Below are positions 51,486 to 60,826 of a DNA stretch of 64,000 nt, in pieces. Each line of letters starts with the position of its first letter. The stretch's first letter is position 1. The translations under genes and the position numbers were made by a program. The DNA is taken from NCBI GenBank assembly GCA_002923375.1, contig BEIJ01000002.1:372001-436000 (forward strand), written 5' to 3'. Origin of the DNA: a bacterium HR33 (GTDB taxonomy: Bacteria > Gemmatimonadota > Gemmatimonadetes > Gemmatimonadales > GWC2-71-9). Under the pieces are notes generated by a model. That model saw only the letters and a program-made list of their open reading frames with translations. It ran no database searches and had not been told where the DNA came from.

Positions 51486-53573
51486 ATGAAAAGGCCGGTT
51501 CGACAGGCGGCGGTCGTCTTGGCGGCGGTTTTGTGCGGCTGCAGCGAACCCGTGGTTACCACGATCGAGCTGAGTCCTTCGAGCGTGACCCTGGACGCTA
51601 TCGGGGCCACGCAACAGATAACCGCCTCTCCCAAGGATCAAAACGGCAACCCTATAAACGAGCCGCTAACTTGGTCGAGCCAAGATCCGAGCGTGGCTAC
51701 CGTGAACTCTTCCGGGCTGGTCACCGCCGTGGCCAACGGTACCACCAGGGTCAACGCTTCGGCCGGGGGAGTTACCGCCAGTGCGCAGGTAGTCGTAGCT
51801 CAAGCGGCTGCAGCGGTTCAAAAGACCGGCGGGGACGGCCAGACCGGAGAAGTGGGGACCACGCTTCCGGCACCGCTGGAGGTGAGAGTCGATGATCGCT
51901 TGGGGAATGCCATCGCGGGTATCTCGGTCGGATTCTCGGTGACTGCCGGCGGCGGAACGGTGGGGAACGCTTCGGTCACTACCGATTCAGAGGGCAAGGC
52001 GCGGACGAACTGGACCTTGGGTACCTTGGCGGGCTCTCCTCAAACAGTAGTGGCCAGCGTACAGGGGAGGACCGCGTCCTTCAGCGCTACGGCGGTGGCA
52101 GGACCTGCGGATTCTCTGGTAAAGGTAAGTGGCGACAACCAGTCGGCGCCGGCGGGAACCACCCTTCCGGAATCGCTGGTGGTAAGAGTGGCGGACCGAT
52201 TCGGCAATCCGGTAGCGGGGCACACGGTCAGTTTTGCCGTGGCCAGCGGCGGAGGAAGTGTAAGCCCCACCTCGGCGAATACGGGTTCCACAGGCAGAGC
52301 CCGGACGCGGTGGACCCTGGGCACCGCACCGGGGACTCAGACTGTGCAAGCGCAGACTGCGGTAGCTACCAAGGGGTCGCCGGCCACGTTCACCGCCACC
52401 GCCCTGGTCGGATCGGTAGCGATTCACGAGGGGGACGGGCAAACCGGCCTGGTAGGCTATGCGGTGAACATACCTCCCGCCGTCAGGGTGGTGAACTCCG
52501 CCGGACAACCGCTGGTGGGTGTCACGGTTCAGTTCGCCGTTACCAGAGGCGGAGGTAGCGTGTCCGGTGCCATCAAGGTGACCGGCGCGGACGGAATAGC
52601 CAGAGTTGACAAATGGACCTTGGGTGGTTCGCCTGGTACCAATACCCTCACGGCCACGGTTCCCGGTGGGGGCTTCGCCGGGAGCCCGGTGCAGTTTAGC
52701 GCCACCGGCGTCACCGCGGCGTTCGACATCGTAATCCGGTACCTGGGATCTACGCCCACGGCTTCGGTCCAAGAGGCTTTTGACAGCGCGGCGGTGAAGT
52801 GGGAGAGGCTCGTCTTTGGCGATCTCGCAAACGTCACTTTGTCTAACTTGACCATCACCACAGGGCCTTGCACCGACATCCCCACTCTCAACGAAACGGT
52901 GGACGATCTGATCATCTATGCCAAGGTGGAGTCCATAGACGGCCCAGGAGGCACGCTTGGCTCGGCGGGACCTTGCGTTATTCGCGTCTCCGGGCCTAAC
53001 CCCAGCTTGCCGCTGATAGGAAGGATGCGCCTCGATTCAGCCGACCTGGCCCAGCTAGAGACCAGCGGGCACTTAAAGGACGTGATCTTGCACGAGATGG
53101 GTCACGTGCTCGGATTCGGCACCCTGTGGTCCACGTTCGGTTTCTTACAGAATCCATCGCTTCCGGATCCCCCGGGAGAGGACACCCATTTCGACGGGCC
53201 CCGGGCGATCGCCGAGTTCGACCGCATGGGCGGGACTTCGTACACCGGTGGAGCCAAAGTGCCGGTGGAGAACGAGCAGGGTGGCCAGGGTACCCGTGAC
53301 GCTCATTGGCGCGAGTCGGTTTTCGACGAGGAGCTGATGACCGGCTTCCTCGATTCCGGCCGGCCCAATCCCTTAAGCCGCTTGAGCGTGGCTTCGCTTT
53401 GGGATCTGGGATATACCGTGAACCTGGATGGTTCCGATGCCTATACCAAGGTCTTTACCGCGCCATCCCTAGCGGGCCCCGGGGCCAAGCTCTGGCTGGG
53501 GAACGACGCTATGATCGCCCCGATAGTGGTGGTGGATTCCGGCGGCAAGGTCTTGAGGGTCATCCACCGGTGA
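51486..53573 (+). CDS. lipoprotein with Ig-like domains and leishmanolysin-like metalloprotease domain
   Basis: A 695-residue protein. Lipobox L-C-G-C lies near residue 18. A BIG2-type Ig domain (about 22-100) and three Big_1-like Ig repeats (about 110-410; each with G-D-x-Q and x-W-T-L-G) come next. The C-terminal protease domain has H-E-M-G-H at 536-540, then H-W-R-E-S-V-F-D-E-E-L-M-T-G, which supplies the third His and Met-turn as in M8 leishmanolysins. It is probably held at the outer membrane by its lipid with the protease on a stalk of Ig domains. A lipoprotein gene is coupled downstream by GTGA. Confidence 0.87.
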   Translation: MKRPVRQAAVVLAAVLCGCSEPVVTTIELSPSSVTLDAIGATQQITASPKDQNGNPINEPLTWSSQDPSVATVNSSGLVTAVANGTTRVNASAGGVTASAQVVVAQAAAAVQKTGGDGQTGEVGTTLPAPLEVRVDDRLGNAIAGISVGFSVTAGGGTVGNASVTTDSEGKARTNWTLGTLAGSPQTVVASVQGRTASFSATAVAGPADSLVKVSGDNQSAPAGTTLPESLVVRVADRFGNPVAGHTVSFAVASGGGSVSPTSANTGSTGRARTRWTLGTAPGTQTVQAQTAVATKGSPATFTATALVGSVAIHEGDGQTGLVGYAVNIPPAVRVVNSAGQPLVGVTVQFAVTRGGGSVSGAIKVTGADGIARVDKWTLGGSPGTNTLTATVPGGGFAGSPVQFSATGVTAAFDIVIRYLGSTPTASVQEAFDSAAVKWERLVFGDLANVTLSNLTITTGPCTDIPTLNETVDDLIIYAKVESIDGPGGTLGSAGPCVIRVSGPNPSLPLIGRMRLDSADLAQLETSGHLKDVILHEMGHVLGFGTLWSTFGFLQNPSLPDPPGEDTHFDGPRAIAEFDRMGGTSYTGGAKVPVENEQGGQGTRDAHWRESVFDEELMTGFLDSGRPNPLSRLSVASLWDLGYTVNLDGSDAYTKVFTAPSLAGPGAKLWLGNDAMIAPIVVVDSGGKVLRVIHR

Positions 53574-54160
53574 TAGGGCAATCGTCGGATCTTCCGGCTC
53601 GGGTCTGGTTGATTCTCGCAAGTTGCGCGGTAATCGTCGCCGGCTGTGCGGTAAGGCGGGAATCCGGCGCAGCTTTCAACTGCGCGCCGGTTTCGACTGG
53701 AGGGCGGGCGCCGGCTTCCGCCTCGGAGCTGGCCGGGCGTTACGAACTCACCATGGTGGCGACCTCCGGTCCTTTGGGCGAACGCCGGGCGGTGGGTGTT
53801 CTGTCGCTCGCCGCCCCGGAGCAAGCCCTCGCCGAGCGGGCCGCCGCCAATTCGGTGCCGGTGGTGCTGGCGGGAACGGCTCAGCTCCCGGTAGACTCGC
53901 TGGGAGCGGCGAACACCGGTGATCTTGCCTCCACGGACCCCATGAAGCCGGGCGTGGTGGTCTTGGAGCAACCTGGGACGTCACCCCGCTTCTTGATCAG
54001 GTTGGGCTCGGAGTCCAACCGCCAGGACCAGCAGCCGTTCGAGGCGGCGTATCTGGTCCTGGAGGTTGCAGCCGCGGACCGCTCGGGCTTTTACGGTAGT
54101 TGGCGGAGCGGCGTCACCGCCACCACCGCTCAGGGGTATTTCTGCGCCCGGAGGCTTTAG
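53570..54160 (+). CDS. lipoprotein of unknown function coupled to the leishmanolysin-like gene
   Basis: A 196-residue lipoprotein with lipobox V-A-G-C near residue 24. Its body begins [10 protein letters not shown] and ends G-Y-F-C-A-R-R, with two well separated cysteines. The edges suggest a beta-barrel of the lipocalin type, with no family match I can name. The start is the GTG at 53570, whose GTGA overlaps the protease stop. The frame runs further upstream inside the protease gene but has no signal there. The 3' end overlaps the convergent SOD gene by 4 bases. Confidence 0.68.
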   Translation: MIGQSSDLPARVWLILASCAVIVAGCAVRRESGAAFNCAPVSTGGRAPASASELAGRYELTMVATSGPLGERRAVGVLSLAAPEQALAERAAANSVPVVLAGTAQLPVDSLGAANTGDLASTDPMKPGVVVLEQPGTSPRFLIRLGSESNRQDQQPFEAAYLVLEVAAADRSGFYGSWRSGVTATTAQGYFCARRL

Positions 54161-54771
54161 GATCCGGTAGCCTCTTCGAATCGCCGCGCAACTTCGGGCC
54201 AGTTGACCACGTTCCACCAGGCGGCGATGTATTCGGGACGCCTATTCTGGTACTTGAGGTAGTAGGCGTGCTCCCAGACGTCCAGCCCGAGTATGGGAAT
54301 CTTCCCTTCCATGAGGGGACTGTCCTGGTTCGGGGTGCTGTATACCTCTAACTTCCCGCCGCTCACCACCAACCAGGCCCACCCGCTTCCGAAGCGCGTG
54401 GCTGCGGCGTTGGAAAAGGTCTCCTTGAACTTGGCGAAATCGCCGAAGGTCTTCTTGATGGCGTCCGCCAGCTTTCCCTCCGGTTCGCCTCCGGCGTTGG
54501 GGGCCATGATCTGCCAGAACAGGGAGTGGTTGTGGTGCCCGCCGCCGTTGTTTCTCACCGCAGTGCGGATGTCTTCCGGCACTTGGTCGATCCCTCGCAG
54601 GAGCTCCTCGAGGCTTTTCTGGTGGAGCTCGGGGTGTTTGTCCAGCGCCGCGTTAAGGTTGTTCACGTAGCCCTGGTGGTGCTTGGTGTGATGGATCGTC
54701 ATAGTGAGCTCGTCTATGTGAGGCTCCAGGGCGTTATAAGGGTACGGCAATTTGGGTAGTTCATGAGGCAT
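54157..54771 (-). CDS. sod: superoxide dismutase, Mn/Fe family
   Basis: A 204-residue enzyme of standard length. Metal ligands are the His of M-T-I-H-H-T-K-H-H near residue 27, the His in H-H-N-H-S-L-F-W near 82, the Asp in L-D-V-W-E-H and the His of the same motif. G-G-G-H-H-N-H and G-S-G-W-A-W are typical of the Mn/cambialistic forms. No signal peptide, so cytosolic. I start at the ATG at 54771, behind AAAGGAG. The frame continues upstream without homology. Confidence 0.95.
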   Translation of the reverse strand: MPHELPKLPYPYNALEPHIDELTMTIHHTKHHQGYVNNLNAALDKHPELHQKSLEELLRGIDQVPEDIRTAVRNNGGGHHNHSLFWQIMAPNAGGEPEGKLADAIKKTFGDFAKFKETFSNAAATRFGSGWAWLVVSGGKLEVYSTPNQDSPLMEGKIPILGLDVWEHAYYLKYQNRRPEYIAAWWNVVNWPEVARRFEEATGS

Positions 54772-54903
54772 AGTGCGACTCCTTTGCGAATGTATCGTTA
54801 GGTTACAGCTTAATAAGACACGCCGGCTGGCGGTTGACAAGTCCCGGTTGCAGCCGGGAGCGCGCCGGCGCACATTGAAATCGATGATACAACTCTTTTG
54901 AAG

Positions 54904-56505
54904 ATGGCGGCGAGTAGGCACAGAGGCGTTCCCCAACTGGAAGCTTTGGGTTCCCGCGGCATGCGGGTACTCGGCGAAGTTTCCGCTGTGCTGGCAGCCG
55001 GTCTGGAAACCGACGAGGCTTTGAGCAGGGTCGCGGGGATTCTGCGCCGCGGGCTCGGGCTGTCCGGGTGCCGGATCTGGGTTCGCACGGAAGACGGAGC
55101 GTCGTTCAGGGCGGTAGTCCCTCCGGGTGAGGAACCTCCCGGGGCGGGGGAGTCGGCGGAGATAGAAGCGTCCTTAGCAGATCGGCGCGAGGGTGCCGCG
55201 GGTGACGGCGGGGCGTTGCGTTTTGCGCTGCGTTACGAGGGGTCGGGTCTCGGAGTACTGGAGTTGCTGGGTTCCACCGAGGGATTGGATGGAGAGGTTG
55301 CGGGAACGGGGCGGATCGTGGCAAACATCCTCTCTCCGCTGCTGGCTGCCACTCAGCTTTCCCAAGACTTGGCAGGGGAAGTGGCACTGCGCACCCGGGA
55401 GATCGAAGCGCAGCGCCGTTTCACGACGAAAATCATCGACAGCCTGCCTTTGGGCCTGTATGTGGTGGATCGCCAATACCGGATCCAAGCCTGGAACCGT
55501 GAGCGGGAGGCGGGCACTCAAGGTGTGGGTAGGGAAGAGGCATTGGGCCGCTCGGTGTTCGAGGTACTGCACCGCCAGCCCCGGGAGCTTCTCAAGGAGG
55601 AGTTCGACCGGGTATTCGCCACCGGCAAGATCGAGCAAGTGGAGGTCCGTTCCGAGTCGAGCGGAGAGCCGCGCTACTATCGGATTACCAAGGTTCCGAT
55701 GCGCTTGGATGATACCGAAGTCACGCACGTGATCACCATTGGCGAGGATATCACCGAGACCAAAACGGCGCAGCAGCAGATTTCTCAGATGGAAAAACTC
55801 GGTGCGGTGGGCCAGCTCGCGGCCGGCGTGATGCACGAGATCAACAATCCGCTGGCTACCATAGGAGCTTGCGTGGAAGCGCTGCAAAGCAGGAAGGAGG
55901 AACTTCCGCCGCCGCTACGGCGTGGCTTCGAGGAGTACTTGAGGATCATCGAGTCCGAATTGGAGCGCTGCAAGAGTATTGTGGACGGGTTGCTGGATTT
56001 CTCCCGGCCCAAGGCCCGGCTCAAGAAGCGCGTGGTGGTGAACCATGCGGTGGAAAGTGCTCTTTTCCTAGTACGGCATCATGACCGGTTCAAGAGCATT
56101 CGCGTGGTGAGGAAGCTGCAGGAAGATATCCCCGACGTGCTGGCGAACGAGGAACAGTTGATTCAGGCTTTTCTCGCCATCATGCTCAATGCAGTGGACG
56201 CGATGGAGGGTGGCGGCACGCTTACGGTAAGCAGCGCAGCGGTTCCGGGCGGTTCGGGGGCGCAGGCGGGGGAGGTGGTGGTCGAGATAAGCGATACCGG
56301 TAGCGGGATCGCGCCGGCAGATCTCGCCAAGATCTTCGAGCCGTTCTTCACCACCAAGGAACCGGGGAGGGGGACTGGACTGGGCCTGTCGATTTGTTAT
56401 CGGATTATAGTGGAGCACGGCGGGAGGATCCTGGTTGACTCCCAGGTGGGGAAGGGCTCCACCTTCAGGGTCTTCTTGCCGGTCATGCCAGAGGGCGAAG
56501 GATGA
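54904..56505 (+). CDS. GAF-PAS sensor histidine kinase, NtrB-like core
   Basis: A 533-residue cytosolic kinase. A GAF-like domain (about 20-160), a PAS domain (about 175-290; [11 protein letters not shown]), a HisKA domain with H311 (H-E-I-N-N-P-L-A-T) and an HATPase domain (about 400-530; N-A-V-D-A-M, D-T-G-S-G-I, G-T-G-L-G-L) follow in order. No transmembrane segments, so it senses an internal signal. The H-E-I-N-N-P box is the type usually paired with NtrC-like regulators, yet the next gene is an OmpR-type regulator, coupled by ATGA. A TTG at 54898 is a second possible start. Confidence 0.9.
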   Translation: MAASRHRGVPQLEALGSRGMRVLGEVSAVLAAGLETDEALSRVAGILRRGLGLSGCRIWVRTEDGASFRAVVPPGEEPPGAGESAEIEASLADRREGAAGDGGALRFALRYEGSGLGVLELLGSTEGLDGEVAGTGRIVANILSPLLAATQLSQDLAGEVALRTREIEAQRRFTTKIIDSLPLGLYVVDRQYRIQAWNREREAGTQGVGREEALGRSVFEVLHRQPRELLKEEFDRVFATGKIEQVEVRSESSGEPRYYRITKVPMRLDDTEVTHVITIGEDITETKTAQQQISQMEKLGAVGQLAAGVMHEINNPLATIGACVEALQSRKEELPPPLRRGFEEYLRIIESELERCKSIVDGLLDFSRPKARLKKRVVVNHAVESALFLVRHHDRFKSIRVVRKLQEDIPDVLANEEQLIQAFLAIMLNAVDAMEGGGTLTVSSAAVPGGSGAQAGEVVVEISDTGSGIAPADLAKIFEPFFTTKEPGRGTGLGLSICYRIIVEHGGRILVDSQVGKGSTFRVFLPVMPEGEG

Positions 56506-57170
56506 AGGTTCTTGTAGTAGAGGACGATCGCACCGTCGGGCAGTTCGTAAAAAGAGGCCTGGAAGAGCAGCTGATCCAGGTCGATTTGGTGGGAGACGGG
56601 CCGGAGGCTCTGCAGATGGCCTCCCAGGGCCACTACGATGTGATCGTTCTGGATCTCAGGCTGCCGGGCCTCTCAGGGGTGGAGGTCTTGCGGATGCTGC
56701 GCGACCGAGGTGTGACCACTCCCGTCTTGGTCCTCACCGCTCAGGACGCTCTGGAAAGCAAGGTCCAAGCGCTGCGCCTCGGCGCCGACGACTATGTCAC
56801 CAAGCCCTTCGCTTTCGAGGAGCTGCTGGCCCGGGTGGAAGCCTTGGGACGCAGGCCGCGGGACATCGCCCCTCCGGTGCTCAAGGTGGGCGATCTTACA
56901 ATCGATACCGGCAAGCGTGAAGTGCGGCGGGGCAGCAAGGTGGTGGATCTTACTCCTAAGGAGTACGCGGTGCTGGAGTACCTCGCCAGGAACCGGGAGC
57001 GGGTGCTGTCTCGCACTCTGATCACGGAGTACGCCTGGGGATACCACTTCGATCCGGGTACCAACCTGGTGGACGTAGTGATCAACCGGTTGCGCAAGAA
57101 GGTGGATCAGGGGCACGGGCGGAAGCTGATCCACACCGTTCGGGGAGTAGGCTACGTGCTGAAAGGTTGA
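56502..57170 (+). CDS. OmpR/PhoB-family response regulator
   Basis: A 222-residue regulator. The receiver domain (1-118) has acidic pocket D8-D9, phospho-acceptor D51 (V-L-D-L-R), Thr near 79 and K102 in T-K-P-F-A. The winged-helix DNA-binding domain (about 125-220) ends V-R-G-V-G-Y-V-L. This class binds direct repeats with 11-base spacing, and such a repeat (58648-58666) lies downstream of the kinase gene. It overlaps the upstream kinase gene by ATGA and is followed 2 bases later by another kinase gene. Confidence 0.93.
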   Translation: MKVLVVEDDRTVGQFVKRGLEEQLIQVDLVGDGPEALQMASQGHYDVIVLDLRLPGLSGVEVLRMLRDRGVTTPVLVLTAQDALESKVQALRLGADDYVTKPFAFEELLARVEALGRRPRDIAPPVLKVGDLTIDTGKREVRRGSKVVDLTPKEYAVLEYLARNRERVLSRTLITEYAWGYHFDPGTNLVDVVINRLRKKVDQGHGRKLIHTVRGVGYVLKG

Positions 57171-57172
57171 CC

Positions 57173-58642
57173 ATGCGCACCATTAGAGCCCGCCTCGCGG
57201 TCTATTATGCCCTCGCTCTGGCCGCGACCATGTTGGTCTTTGCGCTGGCGATCTACCTCATATACCGTTCCGAAAGTTTCGGCGAGCTGGACGCGAGGGC
57301 TCGGTTGGAGGCGGATCTGATCTCCGAGATCCTGGCTCAGGAGGCCCGGAGCCAGGAAAAGATCGTCATCTCCGACCCGGAGACCGGCCATTTGGTCTTG
57401 GCTCCCACGATCGCGTCGCTTTTCGAGGTGCTGGAGGACTACGTTGCGGTGTTGGGATCGGAGGGGGAGTGGCTGTTTCTTTCACCTGATGCCCGGGCGC
57501 TTCCTTACAGCTCGCTGCAAAAGCTGGTAGCGGTGGCCGAGGAGGTGCGGGAAGATTCGGCCTTCGGCTTGATCGACCTAGGTCCTCCTGCAGGGCAAGT
57601 TCGCTATTTCGTGCTCCGGGTGGCCCGAGCGGGACCTGAGGTTGGGAAGGTGGTTTCGGGGGCTTCTACGGCTGGGGTGGTGTTGGGGCCGCAGCGATTG
57701 GTGGGGGCGATGCTGCTGGTATCTCCCCTCATAATCGCCGCGTCGGTGGTGGTGGGTTACTTCCTGGTAGGTCGCACCTTGAAGCCGGTGGACGTGATCG
57801 TAGACGAAGTGGAGGCGATCACCGATGGGCGCAGCCTGCACCGGAGGTTGATGACTCCCCGCTCCCATGACGAGCTGGCCCGCCTTACCAGTACGCTCAA
57901 CGCGATGTTGAGGCGCCTGGAGCAGAGTTTCGTGAGCCTCCGGCGGTTTACGGCAGATGCGAGCCACGAGCTCAAGACCCCCTTGACGGTGCTGCGCTCC
58001 GGTATCGAGCGGGCCCTTACCCATCCCAAGACTCCTCCGGAGGTGATGGAAGTTTTGGAGGAAACTTTGGTCGAGGTAAACCGCATGGCCGAGCTGGTGG
58101 ACGCTCTGCTCACCCTGGCCCGGGCCGACGAGGGGAGGGCTCCGCTGCACCTGGAAGAGGTGGACCTCAAAGAGGTGATGGCGGAACTGGCCGAAACAGC
58201 CGGCATCTTGGGCGAGCAGGCTCAGGTGGCGGTCTCGGTAAGCATCCCGGACGAACCGATGATAGCCGCTTTGGACCGCAGCCGGGTTCGGCAGCTTCTG
58301 ATGAACCTTCTTACCAATGCGATCAAGTACACTCCGGCAGGCGGAAGCGTGAACATAGACTGCGCCTCCAGGGACGGGGAGGTGGTCTTTAGCGTGCAGG
58401 ATACCGGGGTCGGGATTGCGCCGGGTGATCTTCCCCATATCTTCGACCGTTTCTGGAGGGCCGATGCGGCCCGCACCCGCTTTGGCGATCGACCCGGTGT
58501 GGGGTTGGGTCTGGCGATCTGCAAGTGGATCGCCGAGGCCCACGGGGGGACCATCACGGTTCAGAGCCGGCCGGGGAAGGGAACGACTTTCGTAGTGACC
58601 CTACCCCGGACCGCCCCCAACCGGGAGGTGGGAGAACCGTAA
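57173..58642 (+). CDS. membrane sensor histidine kinase with HAMP domain
   Basis: A 489-residue kinase with two transmembrane helices (about 10-30 and 178-202) enclosing a periplasmic sensor of about 145 residues. A HAMP domain, HisKA with H265 (S-H-E-L-K-T-P-L-T) and HATPase (N-A-I-K-Y-T, D-T-G-V-G-I, G-L-G-L-A-I) follow. This is the classic EnvZ/PhoR layout and the more likely partner of the OmpR-type regulator. The ATG at 57173 with GAAAGG upstream is preferred; a TTG at 57167 overlapping the regulator stop is possible. Confidence 0.92.
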   Translation: MRTIRARLAVYYALALAATMLVFALAIYLIYRSESFGELDARARLEADLISEILAQEARSQEKIVISDPETGHLVLAPTIASLFEVLEDYVAVLGSEGEWLFLSPDARALPYSSLQKLVAVAEEVREDSAFGLIDLGPPAGQVRYFVLRVARAGPEVGKVVSGASTAGVVLGPQRLVGAMLLVSPLIIAASVVVGYFLVGRTLKPVDVIVDEVEAITDGRSLHRRLMTPRSHDELARLTSTLNAMLRRLEQSFVSLRRFTADASHELKTPLTVLRSGIERALTHPKTPPEVMEVLEETLVEVNRMAELVDALLTLARADEGRAPLHLEEVDLKEVMAELAETAGILGEQAQVAVSVSIPDEPMIAALDRSRVRQLLMNLLTNAIKYTPAGGSVNIDCASRDGEVVFSVQDTGVGIAPGDLPHIFDRFWRADAARTRFGDRPGVGLGLAICKWIAEAHGGTITVQSRPGKGTTFVVTLPRTAPNREVGEP

Positions 58643-58647
58643 TTCGG

Positions 58648-58666
58648 TTGTAATCGTTTTGTAATC
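58648..58666 (+). promoter_or_regulatory. 7-4-7 direct repeat, candidate OmpR/PhoB-type box
   Basis: TTGTAATC at 58648-58655 and again at 58659-58666, an 11-base period, i.e. TTGTAAT-CGTT-TTGTAAT. PhoB- and OmpR-family regulators bind tandem 7-base repeats with 4-base gaps. The copies end 28 bases before a TATAAG box, an activator-like position. It lies just after the kinase stop and upstream of the TonB operon. Confidence 0.5.
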
Positions 58667-58694
58667 TTAGGGAAATGCTGGCGCTAGCCGCGGG

Positions 58695-58700
58695 TATAAG
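58695..58700 (+). promoter_or_regulatory. -10 box of the tonB-exbBDD operon
   Basis: TATAAG with no good -35 (GAAATG at the expected place), consistent with a promoter that needs an activator at the direct repeat upstream. The leader to the GTG start would be about 90 bases, G/C-rich around 58750-58770. Confidence 0.4.
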
Positions 58701-58797
58701 ATTCGGTGTATCATTATACGGCGTTGTAGATGGACGTTAAGAGGTTGCTCCGGGGGCCCGGGGGGCCCGCTTCAGAACTTGAGCGGAGGGTAGCACT

Positions 58798-59487
58798 GTG
58801 TTCGACGTGCTGATCGAGTCTAGGCCAAAGAGACAAGGTATCGGAAAGACGCTTCCGAGCTCGATCTTTTCGATCGTTACGCACGGCGTGCTCATTTATG
58901 CTGCCGTGATGGCCACCATGAAGAGTGACGACGTAGTACAGGAAACGGTGGCCGATACGCAGATGGTGTTCCTCGAGGAGCAGGAGCCGGAACCTGAAGA
59001 GCCTCAGGCTCCCCCGCCTCCGCCCAAGGGCTTCCAGACCCTGATGGCTCCGGTGGAGATACCGACCTCTATTCCGCCTATTGATCTAAACGAGCGATTC
59101 GATCCACGGGACTTTAGCGGCGTAGGGGTCGAGCTTGGTGTGGCTACAGGGGTCGAGGTCACGGGCCCGGTGGATCTCACCCAGGTCTTCATCGAGGCGG
59201 TGGTGGACGAGCCGCCCGAGCGGATTTCATTCCCGGCTCCGGAGTATCCTCGAATTCTGCTGGAGGCGGGAGTCGAGGGGACCGTGGTTCTGGAGGCGAT
59301 CATAGATACTACCGGTCATGCTGAGCCGGCCTCCATCAAGGTAGTGAGTTCTACCAACCGCGCTTTCGAAGCGCCTGCCAAGGAGGCGATGAGGAAGGCA
59401 CTGTTCCGGCCCGGAAGGGTGAGAGGGCAGCCGGTTAGGGTGCTGGTACAGATGCCTTTGAGGTTCGTTATCCCGGGGAGGCAGTAG
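58798..59487 (+). CDS. tonB: TonB-family energy transducer
   Basis: A 229-residue protein. A short cytoplasmic N-terminus precedes one membrane helix (about 22-42) and an acidic Pro-rich stretch (E-P-E-P-E-E-P-Q-A-P-P-P-P-P). The C-terminal TonB domain (about 145-229) has Y-P-R-I-L-L-E-A-G-V-E-G-T-V and a final V-Q-M-P-L-R-F. It transmits proton-motive energy from ExbB/ExbD to outer-membrane receptors. The start is a GTG at 58798 behind GGAGGG. It is the first gene of the set with exbB and two exbD genes. Confidence 0.88.
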   Translation: MFDVLIESRPKRQGIGKTLPSSIFSIVTHGVLIYAAVMATMKSDDVVQETVADTQMVFLEEQEPEPEEPQAPPPPPKGFQTLMAPVEIPTSIPPIDLNERFDPRDFSGVGVELGVATGVEVTGPVDLTQVFIEAVVDEPPERISFPAPEYPRILLEAGVEGTVVLEAIIDTTGHAEPASIKVVSSTNRAFEAPAKEAMRKALFRPGRVRGQPVRVLVQMPLRFVIPGRQ

Positions 59488-59556
59488 GATTGCCAGTTTG
59501 CGATTGGCATTTGATGGGTTACAACCAGTTCACTTTTTAGGGAGGCCTGATAGCTT

Positions 59557-60300
59557 ATGGAAGTCTCACTTCTCCAGCTGTGGAATGACGCCGGCACGTT
59601 TGCGCGATTCATCATTATCGTTCTGGCGATCATGTCGGTGATCTCGATCAGCGTTGCGGTGTACAAGTGGTGGCGGATCCGCAAGAGCCTGCGGGAGACC
59701 GCGCGGTTTGCGCCGGAGTTTGCCCGCTTCCTCCAAGAGGACCAGCTGGACGCGGCGATCGCTCTGGCCGAGAAGCAGAAGGTTTCTCACGTAGCCCGGG
59801 TTTTGGGCGAGGCCTTGGCCGAAATCAAACCCCTGCTGAGGGACCGGGCGGCGGTTACGGTGGCGGACATCAACTCTGCCGAGCGCGCTGTGGAGCGGCA
59901 GATGATGATCCTTCTGGCCGAACTGAAGCGGGGCCTGGCGGTGCTGGCTACCGTGGGCGCCACCGCACCCTTCGTAGGGCTCTTGGGCACGACGATGGGA
60001 ATCGTGAACGCCTTTACCGGAATGGCGATCACCGGTTCCGGAGGTTTGGCCGCGATCTCGGCGGGTATCGCGGAGGCGCTGATTACCACGGCCTTCGGTC
60101 TGGGTGTGGCGATTCCGGCCGTGTGGTTCTACAACTACTTCCAGACCAAGATCGAGAACATCACGGTCGAGATGACCTACACCTCGAAGGAACTAATCGA
60201 CTTCTTGATCAAGAGCGTGGGCAGCGAGTTCGGTCGCTCGATCTTTACTAAGGAGTTCCAGACCCAGAAGGCCGCGGCTGCGAAACCGGTTTCGCAGTAG
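59557..60300 (+). CDS. exbB: ExbB/TolQ-family proton channel protein
   Basis: A 247-residue membrane protein with three helices (about 15-38, 125-150 and 160-190) and the MotA/TolQ/ExbB core: L-A-T-V-G-A-T-A-P-F-V-G-L-L-G-T-T-M-G-I and E-A-L-I-T-T-A-F-G-L. It forms the pentameric stator around ExbD. GGGAGG precedes the ATG, and two exbD-type genes follow. Mot and Tol systems share this fold, but the neighbouring TonB gene points to the Exb role. Confidence 0.92.
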   Translation: MEVSLLQLWNDAGTFARFIIIVLAIMSVISISVAVYKWWRIRKSLRETARFAPEFARFLQEDQLDAAIALAEKQKVSHVARVLGEALAEIKPLLRDRAAVTVADINSAERAVERQMMILLAELKRGLAVLATVGATAPFVGLLGTTMGIVNAFTGMAITGSGGLAAISAGIAEALITTAFGLGVAIPAVWFYNYFQTKIENITVEMTYTSKELIDFLIKSVGSEFGRSIFTKEFQTQKAAAAKPVSQ

Positions 60301-60331
60301 TCCGCTGGACTTCGCAAGGAGGGCGTAACCT

Positions 60332-60823
60332 ATGGCCCATCTGGATACTGGCGAGGGCGTCAAGCACGAGCCCAACGTGGTGCCGATGATCGACATCATG
60401 CTGGTGTTGCTGATCATCTTCATGATCGTGACACCGGTGATCGCGGCGGGTTTCCAGGCTCAGATGCCTCAGGGAAGGAACATCTCCCCGCGGGAAGAAG
60501 ACCAGGGAGACATCGTACTGGGGATCGATCGTGACGGGAAGTACTTTCTGGACCCCGGCACCGGAAAGATCTCCCCGGTCTGCCCCCTGGGCAGCACGGA
60601 AGCCACCTGCAACCAAGATCAGAGGTTGCAGGAGCTGTTGACCGAGCTCTACGCCAATCGGATCAAGGACAAGATCCTGTACTTCAAGGCGGACCAGAAC
60701 TTGGAGTACGGGAGAATTGAAGAGGCGGTGCAGATTGCGCGGCTCTCCGGAGTCCGGGTACTGGCCGCCGTAACCGAAGAACTCAGAGAACGTAGCGGTT
60801 TCCTCGGAAGGATAAGGCGCTGA
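60332..60823 (+). CDS. exbD: ExbD/TolR-family protein with periplasmic Cys pair
   Basis: A 163-residue protein with one membrane helix (about 16-38) starting N-V-V-P-M-I-D-I-M-L, where the Asp is the proton-carrying residue, then a periplasmic domain. The domain carries an insert, P-V-C-P-L-G-S-T-E-A-T-C, whose two cysteines could form a disulfide. The second ExbD encoded downstream lacks it. AAGGAGG precedes the ATG. It acts with ExbB as the rotor or pin of the TonB motor. Confidence 0.9.
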   Translation: MAHLDTGEGVKHEPNVVPMIDIMLVLLIIFMIVTPVIAAGFQAQMPQGRNISPREEDQGDIVLGIDRDGKYFLDPGTGKISPVCPLGSTEATCNQDQRLQELLTELYANRIKDKILYFKADQNLEYGRIEEAVQIARLSGVRVLAAVTEELRERSGFLGRIRR

Positions 60824-60826
60824 ACT

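Noticed and set aside
49771-51486. Long minus-strand open frame (571 codons) opposite the S9 peptidase gene
   Set aside because: A codon-bias shadow; the peptidase with its intact triad is on the plus strand.
58672-58700. Possible sigma-54 promoter (TGGCGC) before tonB
   Set aside because: The -12 element TTGC is missing at the right spacing.
58750-58772. GGGGGCCCGGGGGGCCC run in the tonB leader as terminator, G-quadruplex or riboswitch
   Set aside because: There are only two G-runs, no T-run and no conserved riboswitch core; it is probably just a GC-rich leader.
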